Positions 1 to 8,145 of a stretch of 64,000 nt of DNA are shown in pieces (position 1 is the stretch's first letter; every line of letters begins with the position of its first letter). Position numbers and translations under genes: made by a program. The stretch is from CBDCIS01 sp965217565 (GTDB lineage Bacteria; Chloroflexota; Dehalococcoidia; Lucifugimonadales; CATOSD01): the NCBI GenBank assembly GCA_965217565.1, contig CBDCIS010000003.1, forward strand, positions 1 through 64,000, in the 5' to 3' direction. The notes under the pieces were generated by a model that worked only from the letters and a program-made list of their open reading frames with translations, was not told where the DNA came from and ran no database searches.

Positions 1-2
1 CG

Positions 3-365
3 TTGGACATAGCCACAGGCTGGGTGGAGTGCCAGGCGGTCTGGGGCAAGGGATAGCAGAGGGTGGGAAGCGCGGTGCACAAGATGTCCCGCTCCCTGCC
101 CTTCCCGCTGTTGGGTCTCGACTCTGACAATGGCTCTGAGTTCATCAATCACCACCTCTACTCCTATTGCCAGCGCAACGAGATCACATTCACACGTTCC
201 AGGCCCTACAACAAGAATGACAACGCCCACGTTGAGCAGAAGAACTGGTCTGTGGTGCATCGGATGGTAGGGTACGGCCGCTACACGTCGAGGCCCGCGT
301 TGAAGCAACTCGAACGGGTTGGTCTCATCTACTTTGAACAGTTACTCAGTCCCAGGGACGCTTGA
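3..365 (+). pseudogene. Transposase remnant (DDE integrase core, C-terminal part)
   Basis: The reading frame entering from the window edge encodes the C-terminal part of an rve/DDE integrase-type transposase. It shows DIATGW, LGLDSDNGSEF (second catalytic Asp region) and RPYNKNDNAHVEQKNW (catalytic Glu region). A TAG at 54-56 interrupts the frame where homologues read a Gln, between WGKG and QRVG. The last 20 or so codons no longer resemble the family, so the 3' end is also lost. The fragment lies directly before the peptidase gene and is a dead insertion-sequence relic. The 5' part and its terminal repeat lie outside the window. Confidence 0.75.
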
Positions 366-397
366 CCAGAGGGAGCGTAACCTTCAGAATCAGGGAC

Positions 398-2888
398 ATG
401 TCACCGATAATCAGCCCCAGAGACCACCTCGGATTCGAGGTGGGAGAGGACCGCTGCCTCGCCGATTGGCCCCAGATAGTCGAATACTTCCACATCCTCG
501 ACCGGACGTCTGACCGTGTACAGACCCGCGAAATAGGCAAGACTACGGAGGGCAACCCCTTCCTGCTATCGGTGATCTCCTCGCCGCGCAACCTGGCCAA
601 CCTGGAGCGTTATCGGGCCATCCAGGCCAGGCTGGCCGATCCGCGCACGATACGAGACGAGCGGGAGGCCGGCGAGCTTGTCGCCGAGGGCAAGGCCGTC
701 GTCGCCGTAACGTGTAGCATCCACGCAACCGAGGTTGGCGCGGCGCAGATGTCGATGTGGGCGGCGCACCACCTCGCCACGAGCGACGACGAGGACGTGA
801 AACGCATCCTCGATAACGTCATCCTGCTGCTCATCCCCTGCCTGAACCCGGACGGGCTTATCCTTGTCAAGAGGTGGTATGACAGCACCCTGGGAACGCC
901 GCACGAGGGCGTGATTCCTCCATACCTTTATCACAAGTACGCCGGCCACGACAACAACCGCGATTGGTCGATGTTCACCCAGGCGGAGACCCGGCTGACC
1001 GTTGAGCGCTGCCTGAACGCCTGGCGCCCTCACATCCTCCACGACCTTCACCAGACGCGCACCCCCGGAATGCGCATGATTCTTCCGCCGTACATAGACC
1101 CGGTCGGCCCCAACGTTGACCCCATTTTGCAGAGCGAACTCGCCATGCTCGGCTCCGCGATGGCGAACGAGTTGACGGCGCAGGGCAAGGCGGGCGTAGC
1201 GATCAACGTGGTCTATGACGCATACAGCCCCAGCCGCTCCTACCAGCACTATCACGGCGGCATCCGCGTGCTCTCAGAGGCCGCCAGCGTCAGGATCGCC
1301 ACGCCCATCCGGCTGGAGCCGGGCCAGTTGCAATCCATACGCGCGGAGAACCCAACCCAAGAGTCGTGGAACCACCCGATGCCATGGAAGGGCGGCCGCT
1401 GGAGCCCTGCGGCACATCGTGGAGTACGACTTCGCCGCGGTCATGGCGTGCCTGGACAACGCGGCGCGGTACAGGGATACGTGGGTTCGCAACTTCTACC
1501 GGGTAGGCAAGAGGGCCGTGTCGTCGAACAGCGACCTCTATGCCTTCATCGTCCCCGAGCGGCAGCGCGACCCCAAGACGGCCTCGGAGTTGCTTGGCGT
1601 GCTCTCTACCGCGGCGGTGGAGATACACGCGGCGACCGAGCAGTTTGTCGTGGACGGCAGGACGTATCCGGCGGGCGCGAGGGTAGTCCTGATGGCCCAG
1701 CCCTACGGCGCGTTCGCCAAGACCATGCTGGAAACGCGACGCTACCCGGACCTGCGCCAGTATCCGGGCGGCCCGCCAAGGCTGCCTTACGACGTAACCG
1801 CGCACAGCCTGCCGCTGAAGATGGGCGTCGAGGTCATCGAGGCCAAGGCCCCGTTCGAGGCCGACCTCGAGTTGCTGAGCGAGCCGGACATGCGCGCCGG
1901 ACAGGTAACGCGGGAGCCGTCGTCCACCGACATGGCATACCTGCTCAGACCGGAGAGCAACGCCTCCGCCCGCGCCGTCAATCGACTGCTGGCGGAGGGA
2001 GCCAACGTCGATTGGGCGCGGGAGCAGGTCGAGGTGGATGGCTGCGCGTATCCTCCGGGAACGTTCATCATAGAGGTCGGCGCAGTTCCTGGCGGCCTGC
2101 TGGGCTCGCTCGCCAAGGAGGAGTCGCTGACGTTCACGGCGACGGCCCGTTCCCCGGACGTCTCGCGGTACAAGCTGCGCGCGCCGAGGGTGGGCCTCTA
2201 CAAGAGCTACGTGCCCAACGCCGAGGAGGGCTGGACGCGCTTCATCTTCGACGACTACGGCTTCTCCTATACGTCGCTGGTTGACGGCGACGTTCGGGAG
2301 GGCGAGCTAGTGGGCGCGTTCGATGCGATCGTGCTTCCGCATCAGCGAACGCGGCAGATACACAGAGGCTACAACGCCGCCAACTATCCCGCCGAGTTCT
2401 CGGGCGGGCTTGGCACGCAGGGAGCGAATAACCTGCGCTATTTCGTCGAGCGCGGGGGAATTCTAATAGCCTGGGACGGCGCGGTCCGCTACGCGATACA
2501 ACACCTCGGTCTCCCGGCGAGAAACGTCCTGGAAACCTACTCTCACTCCGCGTTCTTCGCCCCCGGCAGCCTTCTCCGCGTCCTGCTCGACACGGAGCAC
2601 CCGGTTGCCTACGGAATGTCGAATGAGGCGGCCGCCATGTTCCTCAACGGTCCCGCCCTCGACGTCAATGAGGGGCAGGTCATCGGCAAGTTCCCGCGCG
2701 CCAACCCTCTGCTTAGCGGCTGGCTGTTGGGTCACGAGAAGCTGTACGGGCGGGCCGCGCTCGCTGCCGTCCCCCTGGGCAAAGGCGAGGTCATACTGAT
2801 TGGCTTCCGCCCCCAGTTCCGCGCCCAGGTCAGGGGAACCTACAAGATACTCTTCAACTCGCTGTACTACAGCGCAGCCGCTCCGTAG
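398..2888 (+). CDS. M14-family zinc carboxypeptidase-like protein, frameshifted
   Basis: Large M14-like metallopeptidase of about 830 residues. The N-terminal catalytic domain has the zinc motif HATE (His109, Glu112), NPDG near 150, NNRDW near 186 and a third zinc His in HILHDLHQ near 215. The C-terminal half continues in the next frame from about 1408 (LRHIVEYDFAAVMACLDNAARYR). The frames join if one C is removed from the CCC run at 1405-1407, giving GRWSLRHIVEYD. The start is taken at ATG 398 (MSPIISPRDH); an ATG at 362 would extend into the transposase remnant. No signal peptide is visible. Either a recent pseudogene or a sequence error; the unbroken second frame favours error. Confidence 0.75.
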
Positions 2889-2910
2889 GCCGTTCCAGGC
2901 CGGCGACCGC

Positions 2911-3705
2911 TCACACCTTGCGCGCCCTGTAAACGATGGCGAACGGCACGCGGCTCAGGCGTTCTCGCTGACCTTCCCAGAACGCGCCGGTGTATGGTGA
3001 TGCTCGCTGTTCGCCTTCGCTCGAGTCGGTTGGCGGATATGGACAAGGCTCGACGACGCGCTCCACGCGAAAGCCGCTGGAGGTCAGCAGGTCGAACATC
3101 TCCTGAAACGAGTGGAATATCGTCACCGCGCCGGGCTGCGCTCGCTCCGGAGAATCTCCCCACACCTCTACCGGCGGGTTGAAGTAGTCGGCCACTATCA
3201 GCGCGCCCTCGTGTTCGTCCCACTCGAACGCGGACAGCGGGTGAACTGTGCACACTATCAACAGTCCGCCGTCGGCCAGCACCCGGTTGCACTCGCCAAA
3301 GCAGCCGAGCAGGTCCGGCACGAACTCCCAGCCAAAGGACGACAGCACGATGTCGAACGCGGCGTCTCTGAACATCCCAAGCCGCTCCATGTCGCCGCGG
3401 ACGAGGTGTACGGGCGCTTTCTCCGCCAAGACCAGCTTTCGCGCCTGCCTTAGCTGTATGGCCGAAAAGTCCATCGCCGTAACATGCGCGCCCCACCCGG
3501 CAAGCGCGATGGCGTTTTGCGCCGCGCCGCAGGCCAGCTCCAGCGCACGCTTGCCGCGCACATCACCCAGCAGGCGCAGCTCGCGCTCGCCGGGAGCCAT
3601 GGGGGCATAGTGAACGTCGTCGAGGGAGATTCGCGTCTCGGCCTGGTAGGACTCGGACATGGCATCCCAGCCGGACTGTATGGCCCTCTTGATGTGGTCA
3701 GACAC
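2911..3705 (-). CDS. Class I SAM-dependent methyltransferase
   Basis: Rossmann-type methyltransferase of 264 residues. Motif I is ALELACGAAQNAIALA, followed by the acidic turn AMDFSAIQL, the post-I element VRGDMERLGMF and DIVLSSFGWEFV. The best start is GTG at 3705 (VSDHIKRAIQSGWDAMSE): residues further upstream are low-complexity and run into the preceding gene. This start overlaps the end of the PNPOx-like gene by 8 bases, suggesting co-transcription. The substrate cannot be told from sequence; general resemblance is to ubiquinone/menaquinone-type and small-molecule methyltransferases. Confidence 0.8.
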   Translation of the reverse strand: MSDHIKRAIQSGWDAMSESYQAETRISLDDVHYAPMAPGERELRLLGDVRGKRALELACGAAQNAIALAGWGAHVTAMDFSAIQLRQARKLVLAEKAPVHLVRGDMERLGMFRDAAFDIVLSSFGWEFVPDLLGCFGECNRVLADGGLLIVCTVHPLSAFEWDEHEGALIVADYFNPPVEVWGDSPERAQPGAVTIFHSFQEMFDLLTSSGFRVERVVEPCPYPPTDSSEGEQRASPYTGAFWEGQRERLSRVPFAIVYRARKV

Positions 3706-4156
3706 TGGACCACCTGGTGTAAATCGGGCGGGTATCCGGCTGGCGGGGGTTCTCCCAGGTGGTGTGCAACGCCCGCTCGATCCGCAACTCGAACAGCACC
3801 TCGTCATCCGCGACGTTGTGCTTAGCCAGCCCCGCGGCGGCCTGGCGCAATTTGGGACCTACGACCGCCTCGGCAACGCCCGCACAGTAGAACTCGTCGT
3901 CGTTCGCGGCGGGAGGGAACGTATGCAGCGCATAACGCCCATCCCGTTCGAGGTCGTACCGCTTGGGCGAGCCTCCAACCACGAAAACGTAGAGGTGACC
4001 ATCCCAAATGAGCGGGCACACCGGATGCAGGCGCGGGCCGCCGTCTTTTCGTACGGTTGCGATGAAAGCCAGCCCTACCCCGAACTGAAACAGGAGCTTC
4101 TCTCCCGGTCCGGCGATGTCAGGTCGGGCTTCGCTGAATTCCTGCCACGTCAGCAT
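3698..4156 (-). CDS. Pyridoxamine 5'-phosphate oxidase-family flavoprotein
   Basis: A 152-residue split-barrel FMN-binding protein. The hallmark strands are visible: FIATVRKDGGPRLHPVCPLIWDGHLYVFVVGGSPKRYDLERDGRYALHTFP, which in this family forms the flavin-contacting barrel. The length fits the short stand-alone PNPOx-like proteins, which include F420- or FMN-dependent reductases of unknown substrate, rather than PdxH itself. It is the first gene of a two-gene unit with the methyltransferase, overlapping it by 8 bases. The specific reaction is unknown. Confidence 0.75.
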   Translation of the reverse strand: MLTWQEFSEARPDIAGPGEKLLFQFGVGLAFIATVRKDGGPRLHPVCPLIWDGHLYVFVVGGSPKRYDLERDGRYALHTFPPAANDDEFYCAGVAEAVVGPKLRQAAAGLAKHNVADDEVLFELRIERALHTTWENPRQPDTRPIYTRWSSV

Positions 4157-4222
4157 GAACGCCTAACTCAGAAGCTGGCTAACCGCGTTACTGGAAGACT
4201 GGCAAACTGAGAGTGTAGGGCG

Positions 4223-4295
4223 CGGCCCCAACGGAATTCGAATCCGTGTTTGCGGCTTGAAAGGCCGCTGTCCTAGTCCACTAGACGATGGGGCC
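4223..4295 (-). tRNA. tRNA-Glu (TTC)
   Basis: Cloverleaf on the minus strand: 7-bp acceptor GGCCCCA/TGGGGCC, D arm GTCTAGTGGACTAGGAC, anticodon stem GCGGC/GCCGC around loop CTTTCAA giving anticodon TTC, and T arm CGGATTCGAATTCCG. The 3' CCA is not encoded. It lies 11 bases downstream of the argC stop, in the same direction. Confidence 0.93.
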
Positions 4296-4306
4296 GCGGG
4301 AGGCGG

Positions 4307-5341
4307 CTACGGGTACATCGCGAGCTGTTCGAGGCCCTCGCGTTCGGGGAAATCGAACATCAGGTTCATGTTCTGGATGGCCTGGCCCGCGGCCCCCTTG
4401 ACCAGGTTGTCCAGGCAGCTTATCACCATCAGCCTGTTGGAGCGCACGTCCACGGTCGGAAAGATTACGCAGTCGTTGTTGCCGAGCGTGTGCTTGGTCA
4501 TTGGCGGAACGTCCACTACCTTTGCGAATGGCTCGTCCTCGTAGAAGCTGTTGTACAGGCTGCGCACCTCGTCAATGGCAGACTCACCGCTGGCAATCGC
4601 TCCTTCCTTGAGCGGAGCGTAGCAGCTCGCGAGAATGCCCCTGGTCATGGGTATCAGGTGTGTCAGGAACGTAACCCGCAGATCGGCCTCCGGGTCTATC
4701 ACTCCCAACTCCTGCGTGATTTCCGGCAGGTGGCGATGACCGCCCACCGAGTAGGCCATCACGTTCTCGTTCACCTCGGAATAGTGCGTGGTTAGGGAGA
4801 AACCGCGTCCCGCGCCCGATACCCCGGACTTGGCGTCCACGATAATGTCCGGCTCGATGATGCCCGCCTTGATCGCAGGCGCGAGCGCGAGAATCGCCGC
4901 CGAAGGATAGCATCCCGGGTTTGCCACGAGGTTGGCCGACGCCACCTCCTCGCGGTGCAACTCGGAAAGGCCGTACACCGCTTCCTCCAGGTACTGGGGG
5001 CATGGGTGTTCGGTCTTGTACCACTGCTGGTACTCGTCCAAGTCCTTGAGCCGGAAGTCCGCGCTGATGTCGATGACCTTTACCCCGTCCTTGAGCGACG
5101 CTTCCAGCCGCTCCGCGCTGGCGGCGTGCGGCAGCGCGGAAAACACCGCGTCAACGCTTTCCGTCAAGTCCTCGGTGATGGTCAGGTCGATTGCCGACAG
5201 ATGCGGAAACACCTCTCCGAGCTTCTTGCCAGCCGCGCTTCGCCCCGTGACAGAGGTTATCTCCACTTCGGGATGTCGGTGCAGAATACGCGCAAGCTCC
5301 ACCCCGGCGTATCCCGTGACATTGATAATCCCCACCTTCAT
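4307..5341 (-). CDS. argC: N-acetyl-gamma-glutamyl-phosphate reductase
   Basis: Third step of arginine biosynthesis: NADPH-dependent reduction of N-acetylglutamyl phosphate to the semialdehyde. The N-terminal Rossmann motif is VGIINVTGYAGVELARIL, and the catalytic Cys sits in ANPGCYPSAAILALAPAI. The conserved SGAGRG and YSVGGHRHLPEI segments are present. The start is placed at ATG 5341 (MKVGIINV), with GGAGG upstream at a rather long spacing; an in-frame ATG at 5359 would add six residues but lacks a ribosome site. Length is normal. The rest of the arg pathway is not in the window, so the gene is alone, followed by tRNA-Glu. Confidence 0.95.
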   Translation of the reverse strand: MKVGIINVTGYAGVELARILHRHPEVEITSVTGRSAAGKKLGEVFPHLSAIDLTITEDLTESVDAVFSALPHAASAERLEASLKDGVKVIDISADFRLKDLDEYQQWYKTEHPCPQYLEEAVYGLSELHREEVASANLVANPGCYPSAAILALAPAIKAGIIEPDIIVDAKSGVSGAGRGFSLTTHYSEVNENVMAYSVGGHRHLPEITQELGVIDPEADLRVTFLTHLIPMTRGILASCYAPLKEGAIASGESAIDEVRSLYNSFYEDEPFAKVVDVPPMTKHTLGNNDCVIFPTVDVRSNRLMVISCLDNLVKGAAGQAIQNMNLMFDFPEREGLEQLAMYP

Positions 5342-5956
5342 CACGAACGTGTCCTCCATCTATAAGCTATGCATAAAGTATAGCGGGCGTTGGCGCGGTT
5401 AACAAGGCGTCCGCCATCCCAGGGTCTTTCCAAAGTTGACTCCTTACTGAAGGACATACCCCAGCGTGCACCTGGATTGCCGAGCGGCGAGCCCCTGCGG
5501 GGGTTAAGGGATTTTGGGGATTTTGACGGCTATCGAGGATGCAGGCAGGCCCCTCATGCAGGTCGGACCAGGTGTGGGATTGGCTCACATTTGGATGGCT
5601 GGATGTGTTCGCTGGCAGAAAAACGCCTGTGGGTGTCTCATGTTGATTCATTGTGTCTCATTCCTACTTGGGGTCTGTGACGCCGTGAGAGGATTTAGGG
5701 GATGTTTCTGAGTTGGAATGTAGTAGGGCTGCGGTTGTTTGTATAGGAAATGAGACACTTGTTTCTGTGGGTTTCGCACATCGGCCGGGCAATTTCCGTT
5801 GCGGTCGTGGCGAGCGGGAGCGATGGCGGTTGTGTGAGTCGATGAAGATACGATAGCACGCACGTTCGTATATGTCAATAGGGGGTTGTCAGAATCAGGG
5901 TTCACAGGATTGGAGGATTCGCGGGGCACCGCATTCACCGACGGCCCCGAGCTGGC
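5342..5956. other. Intergenic region without a supported gene
   Basis: About 600 bases upstream of argC and downstream of the carboxymuconolactone-decarboxylase-like gene. Short open frames exist on both strands but none has family resemblance, a ribosome site or consistent codon bias. The right end holds a dispersed-repeat copy (5886-5920). The left end should contain the argC promoter, but no convincing -35/-10 pair was found. Confidence 0.6.
5886..5920 (+). repeat. Dispersed repeat, copy 1 (TTGTCAGAATCAGG type)
   Basis: Begins TTGTCAGAATCAGGGTTCAC and continues AGGATTGGAGGATTC. The minus strand of 24677-24723 carries a close relative (TGTCAGAATCAGGATTTGC, then AGGATTTCAAGGATTGTAGG). Both copies lie at gene borders, outside coding sequence. 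Confidence 0.6.
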
Positions 5957-6082
5957 TTACAGCAGTTTCTTGAGGCTCGCCAGGGCGTTGTCTATTTCCT
6001 TACCGCTGGCCTCTATTGTGGCTATGAGTTCCCGCGGGGTTCGGGTGTCAACCTGCGCTACTCGGTTGGGGTTGCTGTGCAC
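5957..6082 (-). other. In-frame coding-like tail after the CMD-family stop
   Basis: Directly after the TAG of the carboxymuconolactone-decarboxylase-like gene, the same frame stays open for 41 codons to a TAA. It begins with GTG and reads VHSNPNRVAQVDTRTPRELI, then a helical segment ending NALASLKKLL. Codon choice is GC-rich at third positions, like real genes here. Either a tiny separate gene with no own ribosome site, or the tail of a longer protein lost to a nonsense change. No function can be assigned. Confidence 0.35.
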
Positions 6083-6391
6083 CTACCGCTCGTCGTACAC
6101 CTCTTTGGCTACGCGGACTGCGTTGGCGGCGGTGGGCCAACCGGCGTAGAAGGCCATGTGGTTGATGACCTCGGCTATCTCTTCCTTGGTGACGCCGTTG
6201 TCGAGCGCGCGGCCTATGTGCCCCCGCAGTTGGTCGGTGCGGTACAGCGCAATCAGCGCTGTCACCGTGATGAGGCTCCTGTCGCGCTTGGACAGTTCCG
6301 GGCGCTCCCACACGTCGCCAAACAGAACGTCCCCCGTAAGCTCCGCGAGCTTGGGGGAAATCTCAGCCATAATGCTGCGTGATGTAGTCAT
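6083..6391 (-). CDS. Carboxymuconolactone decarboxylase/AhpD-family protein
   Basis: A 102-residue all-helical protein. The segment RDRSLITVTALIALYRTDQL followed by HIGRALDNGVTKEEIAEVINHMAFYAGWPTA is the CMD fold core, including the His in the last helix pair. Proteins closest to this form (lacking an AhpD CxxC) act as gamma-carboxymuconolactone decarboxylases or as uncharacterised relatives. The start at ATG 6391 is set by AGGAGG eight bases upstream; the open frame extends further 5' but without family resemblance. A second CMD-like gene lies 182 bases upstream on the same strand. An in-frame coding-like tail follows the stop. Confidence 0.8.
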   Translation of the reverse strand: MTTSRSIMAEISPKLAELTGDVLFGDVWERPELSKRDRSLITVTALIALYRTDQLRGHIGRALDNGVTKEEIAEVINHMAFYAGWPTAANAVRVAKEVYDER

Positions 6392-6469
6392 GTCTATTCC
6401 TCCTGAAATTATACCAATTTGTGGTGATGTCGCCGTATTCTCGCCTGCCGGACTTTCTGGATTACCGAG

Positions 6470-6534
6470 CGGCGGGCCATTACGATGGATTCCCGCCCCG
6501 TATCGGAGTACGGGGCAGGCCTTTCGCGGGAATG
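6470..6534. repeat. REP-like palindromic repeat (GATTCCCGC...GCGGGAATGAC)
   Basis: Contains GATTCCCGC near 6489 and GCGGGAATGAC at 6526-6536, with a second hairpin CCCCGTATCGGAGTACGGGG inside. The same GATTCCCGC/GCGGGAA ends recur at 8087-8112, 14641-14725 and 41312-41336. Lies between the two CMD-like genes. Confidence 0.6.
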
Positions 6535-6573
6535 ACTGGGGCCTACGACGCATACGCATTTGGATGACGGGTG

Positions 6574-6951
6574 TCACTTGTCCGCGTCGAAGCCGGTTTC
6601 GGCGGCCCACGCCTGCAGACCGCGGCGGAACGCGAGCGCGCCCATTGGCGCTATGACGGCCTGGAGCGCCTCCAGTATCTCCTGGGGCGACGCTCCCTCG
6701 CGCAACGCCAGCCTGACGTGCGCCTGAATCTGCTCCACGTCCGCCCTGAGCGCGGCTTCCACCACTATCTGAAGCAGTTCCTTCGTTTTGCGGTCCAGCA
6801 ACCGCTGCCCGGTGTAGGTCGCCTCTATGAAGTCGCCGTACTTCTTGGCCCACTCCAGGTCCGCCGACGCCATGATCCTGTGCATCTCCAGCGTGTAGCC
6901 GCGGCTCTCGTGCATTTGCTCCAGGTAGGCCCTTGCCTCTTCAGTGGTCAT
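6574..6951 (-). CDS. Carboxymuconolactone decarboxylase-family protein
   Basis: 125 residues. The N-terminal helix pair (MTTEEARAYLEQMHESRGY) is followed by the CMD core RLLDRKTKELLQIVVEAALRAD and HVRLALREGASPQEILEALQAV. No CxxC is seen, so it is not a classical AhpD peroxidase partner. The start at ATG 6951 is fixed by GGAGGAGG just upstream. The left terminal repeat of a MITE-like element begins 17 bases before the start codon, so this element now forms the promoter region. It probably belongs to the same unit as the smaller CMD-like gene. Confidence 0.8.
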   Translation of the reverse strand: MTTEEARAYLEQMHESRGYTLEMHRIMASADLEWAKKYGDFIEATYTGQRLLDRKTKELLQIVVEAALRADVEQIQAHVRLALREGASPQEILEALQAVIAPMGALAFRRGLQAWAAETGFDADK

Positions 6952-6967
6952 GCCGACCTCCTCCTCT

Positions 6968-7114
6968 TTAGTGACTATCTCAAAACTGGCGGCGACGCGC
7001 CCCACTCCGCCCCGGTCACCCCCATCCTAACCTTCCCCCGTCAAGGGGGAAGGGACAAGAACCACGCCCAAAACTTCCTGCCAGGGGGAAGGGACTTTTG
7101 AGATAGTTTCTTAG
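6968..7114. mobile_element. MITE-like element, copy 1
   Basis: Bounded by imperfect terminal inverted repeats: TTAGTGACTATCTCAAAA on the left and TTTTGAGATAGTTTCTTAG on the right, matching at 15 of 18 positions when inverted. A second element at 41256-41361 has identical 18- and 19-base ends but a different interior. The 147-base interior holds a palindromic CCCTTCCCCC-type repeat and no gene. No transposase with these ends is in the window, so mobility in trans is inferred. Confidence 0.65.
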
Positions 7115-7124
7115 TACCGAACCC

Positions 7125-8044
7125 TCAGTGCGAAGGCGTCTTCGCGTGTTCCACCATCTGGTCAACTATGTCCACGCCGACCATCTCGCTCCAGGCGGCG
7201 AGCAGCTGCTTTGTGACCGGCCCCGGGGTCCCATCGCCGACGGTCCTATTGTCCGCCCGGCATACGGGCAGCACGCAGAACGGCGTGCTCGACAGGAAGG
7301 CCTCGTCCGCGGTGTACAGGTCATAGGGTTGGAGTTCCTCTTCCGATACCGCGATTCCCAGTTGCTCGGCCAGTTCCATTACCACTGTGCGAGAGACGCC
7401 CTGCAGGATGTCGGTGTCCCCCGAGGTTCTCAGCACGCCATCGGTTACCGCGAAGAAGTTGGCCCCAATGCTCTCGCTGATGTTGCCACTGGTGTCCAGC
7501 AGCAGGGGGGAAGGAGTCGGGATCGACGTCCGCCGCCTCGAGCTCGGCCAGCACGAAACTCAGGCGGCTGTAGTGCTTGACCTTGGGGTCGAGTTGGTCC
7601 GGCGAGAAGCTGCGGGTGCGGGGTATGACCACGTGCGCGCCCTCATCGTACAGAGGCGCGTACCGCTCGAAGCCCATCGGTGACAGCCATATCGACACGT
7701 TGGCCTCCATCGGGCTGGTGGCTCTTGCCCCGCCCTCGCCGCGGGAGACCGTCTGCGTAATCATGTAGTCGTCGTTCGTCTGCCGGCGCACGGGCTCGTT
7801 TCGCTCGACGACTTCCAGCGTAACCCGCTCCATCTCGTCCATGCTCAGGCCGGGGTCGATGCGCACGTACTTCAGCGACCTGTACAGACGCTCCAGGTGC
7901 TCCCTGAGCCCGGAACACCTTGCCGTTGAACGTGCGCGACGTATCGAACACGATGTCGCCGAGACGGAAGCCCCGGTCCGACATGCTTATCTTCGCCTCG
8001 CTGCGTGGAAAGAACTCCCCGTTGAGCCAAATCTGGTATTCCAT
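7125..8044 (-). CDS. Branched-chain aminotransferase-like class IV PLP enzyme, two frameshifts
   Basis: Fold type IV aminotransferase/aminodeoxychorismate lyase family, about 305 residues. The N-terminus reads MEYQIWLNGEFFPRSEAKIS then DRGFRLGDIVFDTSRTFNG. After one shift at the CCC run 7909-7911 it continues FRLREHLERLYRSLKYVRID. The PLP lysine is in PKVKHYSRLSF. After another shift at the six-G run 7505-7510 it continues LLLDTSGNISESIGANFFAV. Both shifts are cured by deleting one base. The start at 8044 has GAGGTG upstream. It is probably a functional gene seen through sequence errors, but a pseudogene cannot be excluded. Substrate is unknown. Confidence 0.75.
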
Positions 8045-8086
8045 CGTTCACCTCGTGTTGGTTTCCCAAGAGTAGCAGGGCCGTCC

Positions 8087-8112
8087 CGTCGTTCCCGCGA
8101 AAGTGGGAACCC
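8087..8112. repeat. REP-like palindrome
   Basis: GTTCCCGCGAAAGTGGGAAC hairpin between the aminotransferase-like and dehydrogenase genes, of the same type as the palindromes near 6480, 14641 and 41312. Confidence 0.55.
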
Positions 8113-8145
8113 GGATTGCCCGCACACCACGTTAGCGCGTTAGCG

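Noticed and set aside
566..1255. Long minus-strand frames antisense to the M14 peptidase, and similar frames at 8116-9324, 16237-17430 and 25488-26741.
   Set aside because: All are shadows of well-supported genes on the other strand, without family resemblance.
5367..5938. Several small open frames between argC and the CMD-family gene.
   Set aside because: No ribosome sites, poor codon bias, no similarity and mutually overlapping on both strands.
6392..6853. A longer N-terminus for the 102-residue CMD-family protein.
   Set aside because: The extra residues cover a REP-like repeat and an antisense stretch of the neighbouring gene; the AGGAGG before ATG 6391 decides the start.
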